From contig JACGCM010001844.1 of assembly GCA_014058105.1 (NCBI GenBank), positions 496,001 through 560,000 on the forward strand: 64,000 bases of DNA, in the 5' to 3' direction. Below are positions 34,573-46,551 of the stretch, one piece after another. Both the position numbers and the translations under genes were made by a program. The notes under the pieces are model-generated. The model ran no database searches and was not told the origin of the DNA. It saw only the letters and a list, made by a program, of their open reading frames with translations. This DNA is from Kingdonia uniflora. Lineage: Eukaryota > Streptophyta > Magnoliopsida > Ranunculales > Circaeasteraceae. How positions within the stretch are numbered: position 1 is the first letter of the stretch; the number at the start of each line of letters is the position of its first letter.

Positions 34573-35079
34573 TATGATACCTACATGATAACATATTTCT
34601 AACTGTTCAATTATGATAACAATAATTTTTATTTCATTTTATCAGTATCTTGGCAAACTCATAATATTATTCTTAGCTCGATTCCTGAGACATTTTATTC
34701 TATATTAACACAATGTTTGGTGAACAAATATTATTCATTTCGAATCAAAACACAGATGCATTTACAGATAATAAGTCTTTTTAAGTACTCAGAAATCGAA
34801 TACTTTCACAAATATCAAGTCCTACAATCATTGAAAAATTAGGTACTTTACAGATAATAAGTTTTTTGAATGATTTATAGATAAGAGATCTTTCAGGCAC
34901 CCCAAAATTCAGGTCCTTCTGTTCGCCCTACTTCAGTGATATTTTACCCTTATATAAAGTAGAAATTGGAAACAACAAAAAGCTTTCCTCACATGAGTTT
35001 TGTTGAAGTCTAGTCGAACTTCAAATGGAAAATATGAAAGCAGTGGACTCAGTGCTAGCACCAACTCTTCAAACTAAAG
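34573..35079. repeat. Element A spacer with 27-bp minirepeat remnants
   Basis: Element A resumes here after element B. TTTACAGATAATAAGTCTT (about 34760) and TAGGTACTTTACAGATAATA (34840) match the minirepeats of element I in the same position. No gene. Confidence 0.65.
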
Positions 35080-35534
35080 GTCTTCTTAGTGCCAAAAAGT
35101 GATGGAAATGTAGAAGCAGACTTCCACTTTTCATCTTACTTCTCCACTACCATCACCGCCTCTCCTATAACCACCACCCTCGCAGAGTTGGCAGAGATGA
35201 AGAGGACCCGACCTTAAAATCCATGGTGATGCACGAAATTAGCATAACTGCTCCGCAGTTATGCCTATCCCTGCATTTATCCTCCCAACCAGTTCCTCCA
35301 CCAGAGTTCGGAGACAATCCCAGCATTCCTTGCCTATCAAGATGATAATGTGATACCTCCACCTACAGTAAAATTCCTCCTCAGCTTCAACCGCTTCGTC
35401 TTCCGAGATACCTTGATAAGTCGGAGGAACAAAAACGGATATCGACATCTCCAAGGATTGATCGCCAAAGTATTTCAGCTTCAACCTCTGCATTTTAGAC
35501 GCAATCCACTTTCAAGGACCATCCTCCAAGTCAT
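35080..35534 (-). pseudogene. Antisense ORF a (element A)
   Basis: ATG at 35534 gives MTWRMVLESGLRLK, and a one-base shift then leads to a long open part (35493-35239) with LKLKYFGDQSLEM, VPPTYQGISEDEAVEAEEEF, YCRWRYHIIILIGKECWD and LRTLVEELV. A C-terminal valine/glutamate block with WKSAS lies near 35120. This is the least damaged ORF a of family 1. It is acidic, soluble and without signal or membrane segment. Unknown function. Confidence 0.72.
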
Positions 35535-35605
35535 AACGATTTTGAAAATTTTAGAGAATTTAACAAATTATAAGCGTTCTCTGCTTCAAAGATTCGATTC
35601 AGGTA

Positions 35606-35616
35606 CTATTTATATA
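35606..35616 (-). promoter_or_regulatory. TATA box of ORF a (element A)
   Basis: TATATAAATAG on the minus strand, 72-82 bp before the ATG at 35534. The flanks resemble the same site in element I. Confidence 0.68.
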
Positions 35617-35859
35617 ACCCTACATTTATTGTGCAGGTACAGTTTTCCAAATATCATCATTCATTACAGACGCAACTCTTCGAATCGTAACCATCACATA
35701 CACCAGCATCTACATATTCATTTAATACACATCATTTCCCCATAACCCCACTGCTTCCATACAGTTAAAGCCATCATTACATAATTCGAATATCCAAGAA
35801 CTTTAACAGATAACCAATTATACATAGATCCTTTCTCAACCAAGGCCACTTGTGACTTC

Positions 35860-35875
35860 AGTTGCGAGGGGTAAT
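35860..35875 (+). promoter_or_regulatory. Polypurine tract (element A)
   Basis: AGTTGCGAGGGGTAAT directly before the 3' LTR. Confidence 0.75.
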
Positions 35876-36495
35876 TGTAGGGACTCATCCCTCAATCTCA
35901 CCTAAAATTGAGCTATAACCTCTTTGAACTACCTCCATCTTAAGCTCACACATTTTTAACATAACTTCTCCAGTTAACATTCTAACCTACTCCACAAAAT
36001 GGAGAAGAATGAAGGTCAAAATCAAACCAAAAAACCTAAACCAGTCAAAGACACCTGTTCCTTATAAACTTAATAGTTATTCAGTCAACCGCCACTAATC
36101 ACTTTGTTCGAAGAACGTGCTCCAGTACGATAAAGAGCTGCGGAGAAGGTCTATATAAGGAAGACGTTCTAGAAGAAATAGTGAGAAAAAAAATTACACA
36201 AGAAATTGCCAAGAAACTACTTGTTCTAGATTCTCATAAACATTCAACCTTCTTAGTTACAAGGTTCAAGCATTTCTACATCTAGAAATCACTTATAATA
36301 GGATATCTCCCTCAAGCAATAAAGATATTTTTACAAAAATCCTCCACTCGGGGTCGTAGTTTTTTACCTATTCAGAAGTTTTCTACTCTAAAATCGCACG
36401 TGTCATTTCCTGTAATCCATTAGAATATTTCCGTAGGTTCATTGGAGTGATAGCGAATTCCAACCCTTTCGAGCTTACAGAATTTGACCATTATA
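35876..36495 (+). repeat. 3' LTR of element A (family 1)
   Basis: 620 bp, starts TGTAGGGACTCATCCC and ends GACCATTATA, with TATA box TCTATATAAGG near 36150. Followed by target duplication ATAAG (36496-36500). Confidence 0.93.
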
Positions 36496-36500
36496 ATAAG

Positions 36501-36867
36501 TATCCTTTGTTTATGAGAGGATGTGTTGTCCGTGCTGCAATATCCTAGTGATATAGCAGTGCTTTGAAGAAGTTGTTTCGAACTGCTTGAAAAATGTCTT
36601 GATATAATTAGGTAAAGGATATTTGTCTAGAAGTGCTTGGTTGGAGCTACTGCTAGACCTATTTGAATATTTTGAGCGAGCTCCATTTTTGTGAATGTGT
36701 CATCTGTGCGAAGCACACAAATAAGATCTTTGGATATACCTCTTAGAATGGACAGTACTAGTTATCAAAATATTTTCAAAATTCTGCTGATATCTTTATT
36801 TCCAAAACTTTGGTCCCGTAAAATATATCTTCCCTCAAAATTTTTTTGGTAGGCAACATTATGTTGG
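36501..36867. other. Element E resumes: spacer before ORF b
   Basis: Continuation of the E spacer cut at 12376. AT-rich, no gene. Ends at the ORF b promoter. Confidence 0.6.
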
Positions 36868-36877
36868 CTATATAAGA
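36868..36877 (+). promoter_or_regulatory. TATA box of ORF b (element E)
   Basis: GGCTATATAAGATC, 73-82 bp before the ATG at 36950. A strong plant TATA match. Confidence 0.7.
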
Positions 36878-36949
36878 TCTTGATCCTTTGGTGCTATGCA
36901 TTGCAATCTTCTACAGGAAGACCTTGTTATTCGTTGATTGGAAGTTATC

Positions 36950-37249
36950 ATGGTGAGGACATGATCTCTGTGTATTCGTCATGCAGCGCAAGGTAGGTTA
37001 AACATTAAGGTGGCTGAACTCCATGAGCAGTACTTTCGCCTGCTACCTAATAATGTTGTGCTACTAGAGTGGCTGTTACAGTGGGATGGTTTGGATGATG
37101 AAAGTAAGCGTGCAGAGTATGATTGTTATTCTAGTATGATGTATTCCATGAGTTACTGCTGGATTCAACACTGCGAGAAGAAGCTATTCAAGAGATCGCA
37201 CGGGATAAACTGGCTGAAGAGGACGAAAATGCAGCAGGAGTGGAGATAA
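36950..37249 (+). pseudogene. Antisense ORF b (element E)
   Basis: ATG at 36950 gives MVRT, one stop, then an uninterrupted frame to 37249: SLCIRHAAQGRLNIKVAEL, EQYFRLLPNNVVLLEWLL, WDGLDDESKRAEYDCYSSM and ending KRTKMQQEWR. It is in line with ORF b of element I (LAIKISKVQEQIF, LEGLDW...LEYG) but well diverged. Only a single stop at codon 5 separates it from an open frame of about 100 codons, making this one of the best preserved antisense genes here. Confidence 0.68.
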
Positions 37250-37811
37250 TTCCATGTGGTGCAGTGAATCATCTGGGATGCTTTAAATGTAACTATATGT
37301 AATTGTAAGATTGAACTTTGATAGATCGAAAGGAATAAGTAATTTGTTTGCAATGTTATATTTTTGTTATCTGTTGAATGTAGAATGATGTAAATTGAAT
37401 CTGCGAACTGAAAAATAGGATCAATGTATTTGTTAAACTGCTTATGTGGCAGATACTGTGGATTACAATTATCAAATTCTAACAGTTATGCAAATAATTT
37501 TGAATTTATAATATTTTTCTATTTATTGGAATGACGCATGGTGTGGTATGATCTTGATTGATTATGAAAGCAAGGTAATGGATCATGTAGATTATTTTGG
37601 GAAAGAGGGATTGAATTGTTAATAGGCTGAAGGCAGAAATAGACGTGATAACAGCAAACATTATCACAGAAGTCATAAAGATGTTGTGAGGCAAAAAGAT
37701 ATACTTGTAGGGGTAGTAGGGGTGACCGACACGTGTCTAAAAATGCCATCATTTCAAAAACTGAAGGAGGGTATATGAACTCGTCTATCTCTCCCTCATA
37801 AATTATCTACA
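37250..37811. other. Spacer upstream of the large antisense gene (E/D)
   Basis: AT-rich and non-coding. It ends in a possible TATA box (GTTATAAAG, 37812-37820) at the place where I, A, B and C have the promoter of the large gene. Confidence 0.5.
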
Positions 37812-37829
37812 GTTATAAAGAGTGAAAAA

Positions 37830-40800
37830 ATTTGTGTAACTAGTATTTCTAGAGGGAGAAAACGCTTGATTTTTGAGTATAATCTCATAACGAAAACTTC
37901 ATTTGGTGAAAGGAATTTGTTGGAGAAATAAAGGGAGCAGTCAATCTTTGTGAAAGGTGTGGGCAAAGTAGAGGATTGTGGGTCTTCCAGTACAGGTTAG
38001 TAAACTTTGTTCTTTTATTATGATTATAGTGAATGGTACTCTGTGTATGTGTTGGTTTTCTGATCGCCTTTGTATATGAATGATTAGAGATGCCAAATTT
38101 GGGAATATAAGGGCCGAAAAATGATTGTTTGCCTGTATTTAGTGAATATTTAAAAAAGGCTTTGGGAATGGTAACAAACGTCTAGAGAGAGAAAACTACT
38201 TTTGGAGAAGGAGAGCTAAAGTTAAAATTGAGTTTCTATTGTTTTAGAAAGTTTTGAAAGTAAATGTCTCGACTGGGTAAAAGGTATAAGTATGGCTTGT
38301 CTCTGCTGTGTATGTAGTATATCACGCAATTGTGTAAGTGATGAATCATAGAGGTAATAAAAATAATATAAGATTATTTGTACCTGTAGGTCCAGTATGT
38401 GTTCAATAAACATAAAGCCTACTAGTAAATTTGTAGTGTCAACTAGTTCGAAGGAAATATCATCGTCAGGTAGGGAGGCAATTATGGAGACATGGACGAG
38501 ACTGTAGATAGGAGGGAAGTCACTATGGGTATAGGGAATGAAAGGCCCAGTGAAGAGTGTAATGTAGTAGAGGAAGATGATATAGGGACGAAGGATGATA
38601 CATTTTTCATATATCGAGAGGGAATAGATGTAGGGAAAGAATATATGAAATTTAGAAAGAAGTTAGAAGAAAAGTTGGGAAATTATGTAATGGAGCAAGG
38701 TCTGTGGTTTTGGACCTTGGTACTAGGGAAAGGGGAAGAGGTACACTATCGACTATACAGTCTAGATTTGTGGAAGAGGGATAAAAGAATTGCGGAAGAC
38801 GTAGAGATTACGTACTATAATGGGGGGGGGGGTATGGCAGACCCGAATGATGGTTTTATGTAATATTTAACCCAGGCCATATATGGTCTTAGGATTCTAT
38901 TGACCTTTTTTCTGAAAGGGGTTATGAATGCATTGCAGTGCTGCCTTGCCAAATTAAATAGGAATATTTTCAGATGATGAGGGTGTGTGAGGCGTTGAAT
39001 GAGAAGTGAAGAGAGAACGAAACTGTAAAGCAGTTCGTAGTAGTTGATATGCTGAAATTTTATAAAATGAAGTACGTTAAAGCCTGTAATAGCAGTTACC
39101 TGTTTAATAACTTATTTAGGCCAAAAAAATTTTACATCAAATTTGCTGGTAGACCGTGGAATAACCATCTTGTATGGGTAGGGAGCAATTGTATCCAGGT
39201 TCCAGATGATCCAACTCTCGACCTGGACCATAATTATTTAAATCCGAGTAAGTAACGCCTGCTAACTTGACCGATTATCAATTTTTCTTCGAGCTGCTAA
39301 TCATTTCTTTGATTTTTTTTAGGTCCTAATCCTAAATTTTTCCCTGATAATACAAGCTTGTTTGACTGCGTAGATCTCGAACAGGTCGAGTTGAAGTAAG
39401 TACTCGGAGATTTGAATATCTGTAGGGATAAAATAGTAGACTCCAGTGTTCCAAAAGTGCAACGAGCTCACAAAAATTGAGGTATGACTGAGAAGTAGAA
39501 AATCCTTCTTCCTCAAAAGGATTTGACTGGCATCCTTCTTCCTCTACCAGGGATTATGAGCGGGGCGTGGAAGATTCAGAGGCTGAAAAAGATAGTGTAA
39601 TAAGCTTATCTATCTACTGTGGGGGAAGTCCAAGGGAAAGAGGGTGACAAACTGGTTGTTGCGGGTGTAGTAGAGCAGTAGGTGGCGAATAAGTTCACTC
39701 CTCTAGAAGAAGATAAGAGGTCACTTAAAAGGCAACAACATGAGCTCGAAGGTAGTGACCAAACTCAGGCTAAGGCTTTGGCCAAACTGAGAGATGTAGA
39801 GCTGGGGTGTTTTAAGATGGCAGGGACTGAGCCGAGGTAGCTTGAAGGGATATTTCAAGAGAAAATAGCAAATGTACGTACTGATATTCTTTATTTGTTG
39901 TATTGTGATTGGTATATGTATTACTGACCTCATGTCTCTTATTGGCAGCTCTCGATATTGGTAAAAGGGGCTACAAGTTTTATTATGAGAAACCAGGAGT
40001 ATTGAGAGCTTACTCAGAGGTTCGATGCTTATATAGCTCGGATGAAAGAGCTCAAGAAGGTGAAAACGAGCAAAGAAGAAGAAATGAAGTTTGCTGAAGA
40101 GCGGTATGCGTTACTGTCTGAGCGCAAGGAAACTCTGTCAAAAGCTTTTAAAGAGTTAAGGGTTGGCAAAAATCATATGATCTAAATTTATCGTCATTTC
40201 GAGTTAACCGAAGCCGATATCAATCTGGGCTTAGCAGGTAGGTACCAGGTGATAGTTTTTTTTTCGGATGTTGAAGATGAACTGGTGGAAGATGTTACTG
40301 CTTCAGTCAATGTACCCCTCACTCAATCTGAACATGTTTTAGCTGCTGGTATTAAAATGGAGCCTCCGTCTGAGGTAAAAACAGGCAAAAATACTTACTA
40401 ATATTATTCTGTGGTATCCTATTTTGAAGTATTTTGCTCTATTCCAATTTTGATGAGACTATTTTTTATTTCCTTTAAAACTATGAAGTCTGACAGTCAG
40501 AAGATTATTGTGCCTTTTTAGAATGTTTGTCTAATTACAAAAAAAAATTAATCTGTGTAGGAGATAGAGCGGTTGAGAAAAATTGCTACCATTCTGAAGT
40601 GATCGTTGAGTAAAGCGAGGGACTTAGTGACTCATATTCAATAGGTATTAAATAAAACTAAGTATGAGAGAAGGCCGTTTAAATCTAATTCAGAGAAAAA
40701 AATTAAGGAATTATATGATTTACAGTGTAGATACGCAAAAATTATAATAGAGAGGGATGAGGTTTTAAGAAAAAAGGAGGAGAGAGGGGTGCTAGTGCAA

Positions 40801-42960
40801 AAATCTAAAAACTTGATTTATTTTACTAACCTGAGTGATAAAGCCAGGTGTTAGAAGCTTTTGGTAACTCTGATGCTGTATTTTAAGGCTGAAGTAGATA
40901 GCGAATGGGGTTTAAAATGGCTTATGTAGAACTCTTAAAGGAAATGGGAATAGTACTAGACCTAGCTCGAGTTCTGTTTTTAGCTCAAGAAGTATGTAAC
41001 CGTCATAGTGTATAGGCAAAAAAATGCTCAGCTTGAGCTGGTGTGTCTGTCATATGTGGTGATGCAGGTCCCTTCCCTGATACTCTTGGCTTTGTGTTGG
41101 ATCGAAGAAAAATAAGAATTTTATATTTTAAAATAAGGAAAGAGAAGATAGAGGTACAAGGAAAGTTGGAGTGTGACTTAAAGGAGTTGCAAACATGCTA
41201 AAGAAAAGTACGGAGCAAAATACCTTGTTGGCCAATCAATGGACAAAAGAAATAACTATTAGAAAGAAGGTAGAAGGAATTGAAAGAGTTGGGTATATTG
41301 TAGAAGGATACGCAAAGGCATCTTCATAGTTCGAATATGATATTGAAGGAACATTTGTATCTGACGCGAGCAAAGGTCACAACACAAATGGATCATGAAT
41401 GTCATATAGAGAGTGTGATTGAGTTTTATGGAGGAGAGTTGGCGAAGGTAGAGAACAAATTTTGGAAGTATGTTATGGATTGTGGGAAAGACTTTGATGT
41501 AGAGAACGAAATGGCTAAAAATATGTGGTTTACGAAGGATGAAGAGGAAAAAAGAGGAAAAAGGTGGTAAAAAACCAACTCCTAGGCCAACACAAAATTT
41601 ATCTGAGGATGACGAGGAGGTGGTTGAGAGCCTGATATCATGGTCACGACAAAAGCATCTCTAGCAGAAAGTGGTGACCTTTATAGCTCCTTTGGATGTG
41701 TAGGTAGATAGGTCAAGGAGATCGGGTAGTAGGGGGTAGTCCTCTCATAGTTTGAGGGAGCGAAAGTAAAGTATTTATGTTGTTCAACACTTGCATATGC
41801 ATTAGATATATGTACATTATTTTTCTGATAAATAAATCTATTCTATTTGTGATAGATATGAATAGAGGTGTAGATTGATCACAGACTAGTATTTTATTGC
41901 CGAAAGATCGATCATACGTAACTGTTGTGAGTAAAATTGTGAATTGTGATATATAAACTGTTTTGATGTACGACGAGTTATGTATGTGAAAGTTAACTAT
42001 TGATGTAGGTGGAACTGGCAGAGGTTCAAAGTCAGTGTAAAGTGTTACCCATTTTGAACAAAATATTGAATGCTGATTTGAACTTCCATCGTGAAGCATT
42101 GAAAAATGCTACTAAGTGAAATGTTAAAATGGAGGTGAGGTTGATTGAAGAACCAGGTACGGTGGGTTGTTTGACAACACACTTGGAAAGAAAGGAGGCT
42201 GAACTGGCTATTATGCGAGAAAAAGTAGAGGAATTAAATGAGTAAGCAAAAAAGTATTGGGTTAAGATAGGGAACTTAGAGGACAAAAATCAAGTATTGG
42301 AGTTAAATATCATGGAGTATCAAATGGCAGTTGGGGAGCTAAATAGTTTGAAGAACAAATTAGAGGCGAATCTTATGACAACTGAACGAAATCTCAATGC
42401 AGAGGTTGACCAGAAGGATCATAATCAGTTCCTTATGGAGGAATCATTGGCTATGTTGGGACAAATGGATGAATTTATGATGGTGATGGAAGCATAAAAT
42501 AAAACTTCTATTGAAGAAAAGTTAGCGACGGCGGCGCGCTGAAAAGATTTGGAAAACTTGTTGAATGATGCGAGGGGATAGATTGCAGAGCTTGTCAGGT
42601 GTAACAATGTTAAGCTCGGGGAAAAAGAGGCACGTAACAAAGAAATTTTGGCAGGGCTTACCTATTTTGTATATGAGTTCATGAGACTTGAAAAAGAAAG
42701 AGACACAATACATGGCAGCATAAATGGCATGTGATTCGATATGTAGTTAGTGCGGACTGAATACCTCGAACCGTATTATGTCAAAAATTAGTGCTCTTAC
42801 TAAGAGAAATCTTGATGAAGGAAGACAAATTATTAGTTCGAGGGTACCAGAACTGACAAGTCTGTGATATTCGGGGCGTGGGGAAAGTTTGCGTGGCGAT
42901 GCGGAGACTGAACTTAGTGACTGAGTAGGCATTGGTATAAATGAAAAGAAGGAATTACTT
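37830..42960 (+). pseudogene. Large antisense gene of the E/D recombinant
   Basis: Exon 1 is poorly recognised but ends at ACAG/GTTAGT (37995). Exon 2 (about 38484-39247) has KLGNYVMEQGLWFWTLVLGK, ITYYNGGGG, YGLRILLTFFLKGVMNAL and FAGRPWNNHLVWVGSN; donor GTAAGT. Exon 3 starts at 39323 after a T-rich acceptor and holds the basic LKRQQHELEG part. Later exons are coiled coil, including an open piece at 42297-42497 and heptads up to about 42930. Exon order matches I, A and B; sequence is well diverged from them and about equally from C. Stops throughout. The E-to-D switch may lie in or near this gene (see findings). Confidence 0.7.
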
Positions 42961-43079
42961 GTGCTACATCACTGGAAATATAGTAGATAGAGTGTAAAGG
43001 TAATGTGGTTTTGAAGTCTGATTGTAGAATTAGTATTCTGGATGTATTCGTATCGAACTTTGATGAACCAATTGTGGTT

Positions 43080-43275
43080 TTGAAGTCTGTAATTTGTTAG
43101 CCGAATTGGGGAACTAATAGTCGACCTGCAATGTAATTGAAGATCAAATTATCTAAAACAATAAATAATTTGTAATTTATTTGAAGATCAAATTGGATGA
43201 ACCAATAATCGATCTGTAATATAAATAGAAGAACGAATTGTCAGAAGTTATAAACGATCTATAATTGTAGAATGG
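43080..43275. repeat. About 44-bp degenerate tandem repeat
   Basis: GAAGATCAAATT-type anchors at 43139 and 43183, with GAAGAACGAATT at 43228 (spacing 44 and 45). Units also share an AATCGATCTGTAAT-like part. Confidence 0.7.
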
Positions 43276-43309
43276 GGTAAGCCCATTGGTGATCTATGAT
43301 GTTGTAGAC

Positions 43310-43660
43310 GAGGTCTATATATATGAGATAGTAGAAGTACTTGTATGAGATAGTAAAAAAGTACTGTAATGTAGATTGGCCAAGCATAAGTATTTCATTG
43401 GTGTATGAGCGACGTATACAAATATAAGAGATAGTAGAAGAGTAGTGTATGAGATAGTAGAAGAGTACTCTGATGTAAATCAGTCATACACAAGTATTTC
43501 ATTAATGTATGAATGACATACAATATTGGAAGAAATAGTAGAATAATACTGTATGAGATAATAGAATAGTACTATGATGTAGGTCAGTCAGACACAAGCA
43601 TTTCATTAGTGTAAGAGCGAGGTACAACAAATATAAGAAATAGTATAATGTAATCTCTAA
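43310..43660. repeat. 104-bp tandem array, about 3.3 units
   Basis: The anchor AAGTATTTCATT (AAGCATTTCATT in the last) recurs with 104-bp spacing (TATTTC at 43391 and 43495; the matching base at 43599). Units also contain GAGATAGTAGAAGAGTA pieces. The array again lies between the antisense gene and the integrase end. Confidence 0.93.
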
Positions 43661-43667
43661 GAGATGG

Positions 43668-44675
43668 CTATCTACGATATAGCTTTAACCTCTTTGTGTT
43701 CCAAGGATTGGGGACTCGATCTCCATTAAATGTAATGAGGTCGTAAGAGCCAAGGCCGCTTTTGCCGATAACAATAAAAGGTCATTCCCAATTTTCTGAG
43801 AGTTTTCCAGTATTGAGTTCCTTTCTATATTTTGGGATCTCTCGTAGGATGAGATCTTTAATATCGAACTCTATATGACGAACTCGTTTGTTATATAATT
43901 TTACTAAAGCTTGATGGTACCTTCCCAAGTTCATGACTGCCATCTGTCTCTTGTTTCGTCGATTCAATTCATGTTGCAGGCCAACTGGAACTCATTTTCT
44001 TCATATGTCATGGTATGATCACGTAATGGGTGATGATATTGAGTCGGGATGATGGCTTCGATACCTTAAGCTAACAAGAACAGTGTACATCTAGTCGATA
44101 CTCGAGGTATTGTTCGGTATGCCCATGACACGTGTAGTAATTCTTGCACCCAATAACCTTTCTTTTCAGTTAAGCACTTTTTTATTCTGTCGACTATAGT
44201 ACTATTGGTGATTTTGGCCTAACCATTTCCTTGTAGGTATTACGGGCTTGAAGGAGAGTGAATGATGTTATACTAATTGAGGAAGTCAACGACTTTTGAA
44301 CCAACGAATTGTGGTCCATTATCTATTCTGATGAGGTGGGGGCATCCAAACCGAACTATATTTTCCCATATAAACTAGATGACTTCGTCCTCATGTGTTC
44401 AACTCAAAGAAACTGCCTCTACCCACTTGGTAAAGTTGTCCATTACTACTAGAAGATACTTCCGTTTTCTTGGTGTAGTTGGGAATTCTCCCACAAGATC
44501 GGGGGCCCATCTTTTAAATAGACTGACAACTTTGCTAAAGTGAAGTTCTAAAGCTGAAGCTCAGATTTTAGGTCCACGTCATTGGCATGCATCACACTTG
44601 TTGGCATATTCGATGGCTTGAGCTTTCATCTTAGGCCAAAAGAATCCTTGAGTAAGAGCTCAGTTTGTTAAAGAC
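43668..44675 (-). pseudogene. Integrase, C-terminal part (element D, split by element C)
   Basis: From the TAG at 43668 upward: VPNPWNTKRLKLYRR end, GLGSYDL, MNLGRYHQALVKLYNKRVRH, the core with a DNGPQF-type block, and GxAKITNSTIVDR, where lysine stands for the catalytic glutamate. Then ALTQGFFWPKMKAQA and the zinc-binding cysteines. It is interrupted at AAGAC (44671-44675) by element C and continues at 58145. Many stops. Confidence 0.85.
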
Positions 44676-45394
44676 GGCAGGGGCCTAACTTCTTTCGGAG
44701 GGGAAGTTGGCACTTACAACACGAGGATGATCTTCGATTAAAGGAATGCAAGTAAATAATCTATAGACAAATACTTGCGTAGAGGCCTGAATGTGATGCT
44801 CTACGACATCTTATAAGGATTTTAAAGAGTAATTTTATTACTGAAGAGTAATCGAAGGTTCGTGCACTGGTTTTTTATAGGGTGGTCGAAGGTAAACTAC
44901 AAAGGGCCTGGAGGGGAATTTTTTAACCCTCCCTTGGTTCTCCATCTCTCCTAATTATAGAACATAAGATGGGCTGAGTCACCAAGGTTAGGTCAGATTA
45001 CAAGGGTACTACCCAGATATCCTAGCAGGGGTATGGACGACGTACATATCTGTACTGTCACTGTAACAGTTGTTGGAGATGTCTCTATACTTTGGTACTG
45101 TGGCAGTGGTTGGGCTTGTCACAGTAGTTGCAAGGACCAATCACTACGCCGTCTTGTCTGATGAGCTAGCTGCCTGTCCCATCATATTTTGACCATGTAC
45201 AGATATGGTTGAAGGGTTTCTACTGTGATGTGTGTAGTTTGTCCTTGAGGCTTGTTCAGAGTCGAAGCTTCATCTTCAGGGGATCTCTGGAAGGCTTTCT
45301 TTGAGGGTTGAATTGGATTCGATATATTCGGGTAGGCTACGAAGTAGCCTTCAAGTGTCTGAGTAGGGTCGAAGGCTACGAGTAGGCTACTACA
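44676..45394 (-). repeat. 3' LTR of element C (family 2)
   Basis: 719 bp. In plus reading it starts GGCAGGGGCCTAAC (TG mutated) and ends TAGGCTACTACA. It lacks a stretch of about 16 bp present in the 5' LTR near 57490. Confidence 0.95.
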
Positions 45395-45410
45395 TTCGCC
45401 CCCTCTCAGC
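45395..45410 (-). promoter_or_regulatory. Polypurine tract (element C)
   Basis: The minus strand reads TGAGAGGGGGCGAA, directly next to the LTR. Confidence 0.8.
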
Positions 45411-45558
45411 GAGGGTTTCAAAGCTATGTGGGGAGGTGTTTGCTAATAAAACCGTTCTGCCTTTGAATTTGAGCGGTTTCACTGCTAGTTTTCGGTTAAG
45501 TAATAAAAGGGGGTAATTAAGAGGTATATGCGGTTATAGGGTAATTAATGAAATGAGG

Positions 45559-45568
45559 CTATAAGTAT
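45559..45568 (+). promoter_or_regulatory. TATA box of ORF a (element C)
   Basis: CTATAAGTAT, about 85 bp before the ATG at 45647. The core is identical to that of the large-gene promoters in I, A and B. Confidence 0.65.
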
Positions 45569-45646
45569 GGGTATTGGAGTAGGGATACTGTGTAACCTTT
45601 TTTCTTTTCATTCTTCTCTCTTTCCTCAGCAAATTTTGCAATCTCT

Positions 45647-46168
45647 ATGGATACCACGCCCACCACGTGATATCAGAAAAGGATGGGGTTCGCTCGGGAC
45701 CGTCGTGTAGGTCGGAAGACTGGTGAACTGCATATAAAGTTTTTCAGGCATCATAATCTGAACTGGGAGATCCCCGAACTAGTAAAGGTAGAGGCTGGAG
45801 AGCTCATCAATGGGGAGCCTTATACCTATCTTTGGGACCGGCTGAAGTACGAATTTACTACTACGGAGAAGCGCTATCTTTTTCTATCGGCTTTGGCTGA
45901 ATGCCTTGTTTGTGTAGAAGAGGAAATGGAAGAGCAAAGCGCTGCGAGTAGAGCTGGGTTTTCTGGAAGTTGGGCTGCTGTTTGCGTCGGTGAAGATTCA
46001 TATCTTTGTATTGTAGAGGTTTTTGTTAGGGTTGGTTGTATGAATGTATTTGGGTATGAATTTGTGTTGTTTTGTTGTTGTATGTGGTGGAATGGAATGA
46101 GAATATTATATTACTGCATATTTGAGTTTTTTGTAACTGCTAGGCGTTGGAAACGAATAGGCGCGTAG
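45647..46168 (+). pseudogene. Antisense ORF a (element C)
   Basis: ATG at 45647 gives MDTTPTT, a TGA, then an open frame: GELHIKFFRHHNLNWEIPEL, EAGELINGEPYTYLWDRLKY, TTTEKRYLFLSALAECLVC and EEEMEEQS. Beyond about 45960 the frame stays open to 46168 but turns cysteine/phenylalanine-rich, which may be read-through of non-coding sequence. The pattern EL..KF..., then P.L, G.PY.YLW, and a leucine-rich stretch before acids recurs in ORF b of the same element (46552). The two look like an old duplication. No known family recognised. Confidence 0.7.
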
Positions 46169-46470
46169 TCATGATAACAAACTTCTCTCATCGAATGCCA
46201 ACGGGTAATACTAATTAATGCTGTGAAATGTATTCTCAAAGTATAATGATCTGGTCGAATGTAATTAACTGGTAGACTTTGAAAGTGGTCGATGGTTCGA
46301 TGAAAAAGGTTTGACTGCAAGTCCTCGTAAATGGTGTGTTCATGTGTGTGAAGCGGAAACTGTTACGTCTAGGAAGTTGAAGAGGTTGGCTGTTGAGTTT
46401 TCGAGGTGGGGAATTGAAGATCACAATTAATATGGCTAGGGAAGAGGGAAAATTGAAATTGGATTTTGGG

Positions 46471-46478
46471 TATAAAAG
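46471..46478 (+). promoter_or_regulatory. TATA box of ORF b (element C)
   Basis: GGGTATAAAAGGAAC, 74-81 bp before the ATG at 46552. Together with the TATA of ORF a it indicates that ORF b has its own promoter. Confidence 0.7.
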
Positions 46479-46551
46479 GAACTATTGTAGAGAGGATTTC
46501 TCATCGTTCTGCAATCTTTCTTCATCTTTTTTCTTATTTGCTCGGATCAGA

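Larger units (their letters stand above)
12382..36495 (+). mobile_element. Element A: Tat-like retrotransposon, interrupted by element B
   Basis: Plus-oriented, with LTRs at 12382-13005 and 35876-36495 and the 5-bp duplication ATAAG at 12377-12381 and 36496-36500. Without element B (21731-34567) and its extra GACCT, its own length is about 11.27 kb. Internal deletions removed the gag core (junction about 13538) and the integrase end, tandem array and last part of the antisense gene (junction about 17012-17034). It is inserted in the spacer of element E between ORF a and ORF b. Confidence 0.92.

Noticed and set aside
36501..37811. A separate left LTR of element D
   Set aside because: I searched this stretch for a family-3 LTR (TGTAAAAACC...CCACTACA) and saw none; this absence is the basis for the recombination proposal.
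38821..38830. Run of ten G as a possible programmed frameshift site
   Set aside because: It lies in a decayed exon, and the homologous position in I, A and B has no G run.
45960..46168. C-terminal cysteine/phenylalanine-rich extension of ORF a in C as a membrane domain
   Set aside because: Not seen in ORF a of other elements; more likely read-through into non-coding sequence.
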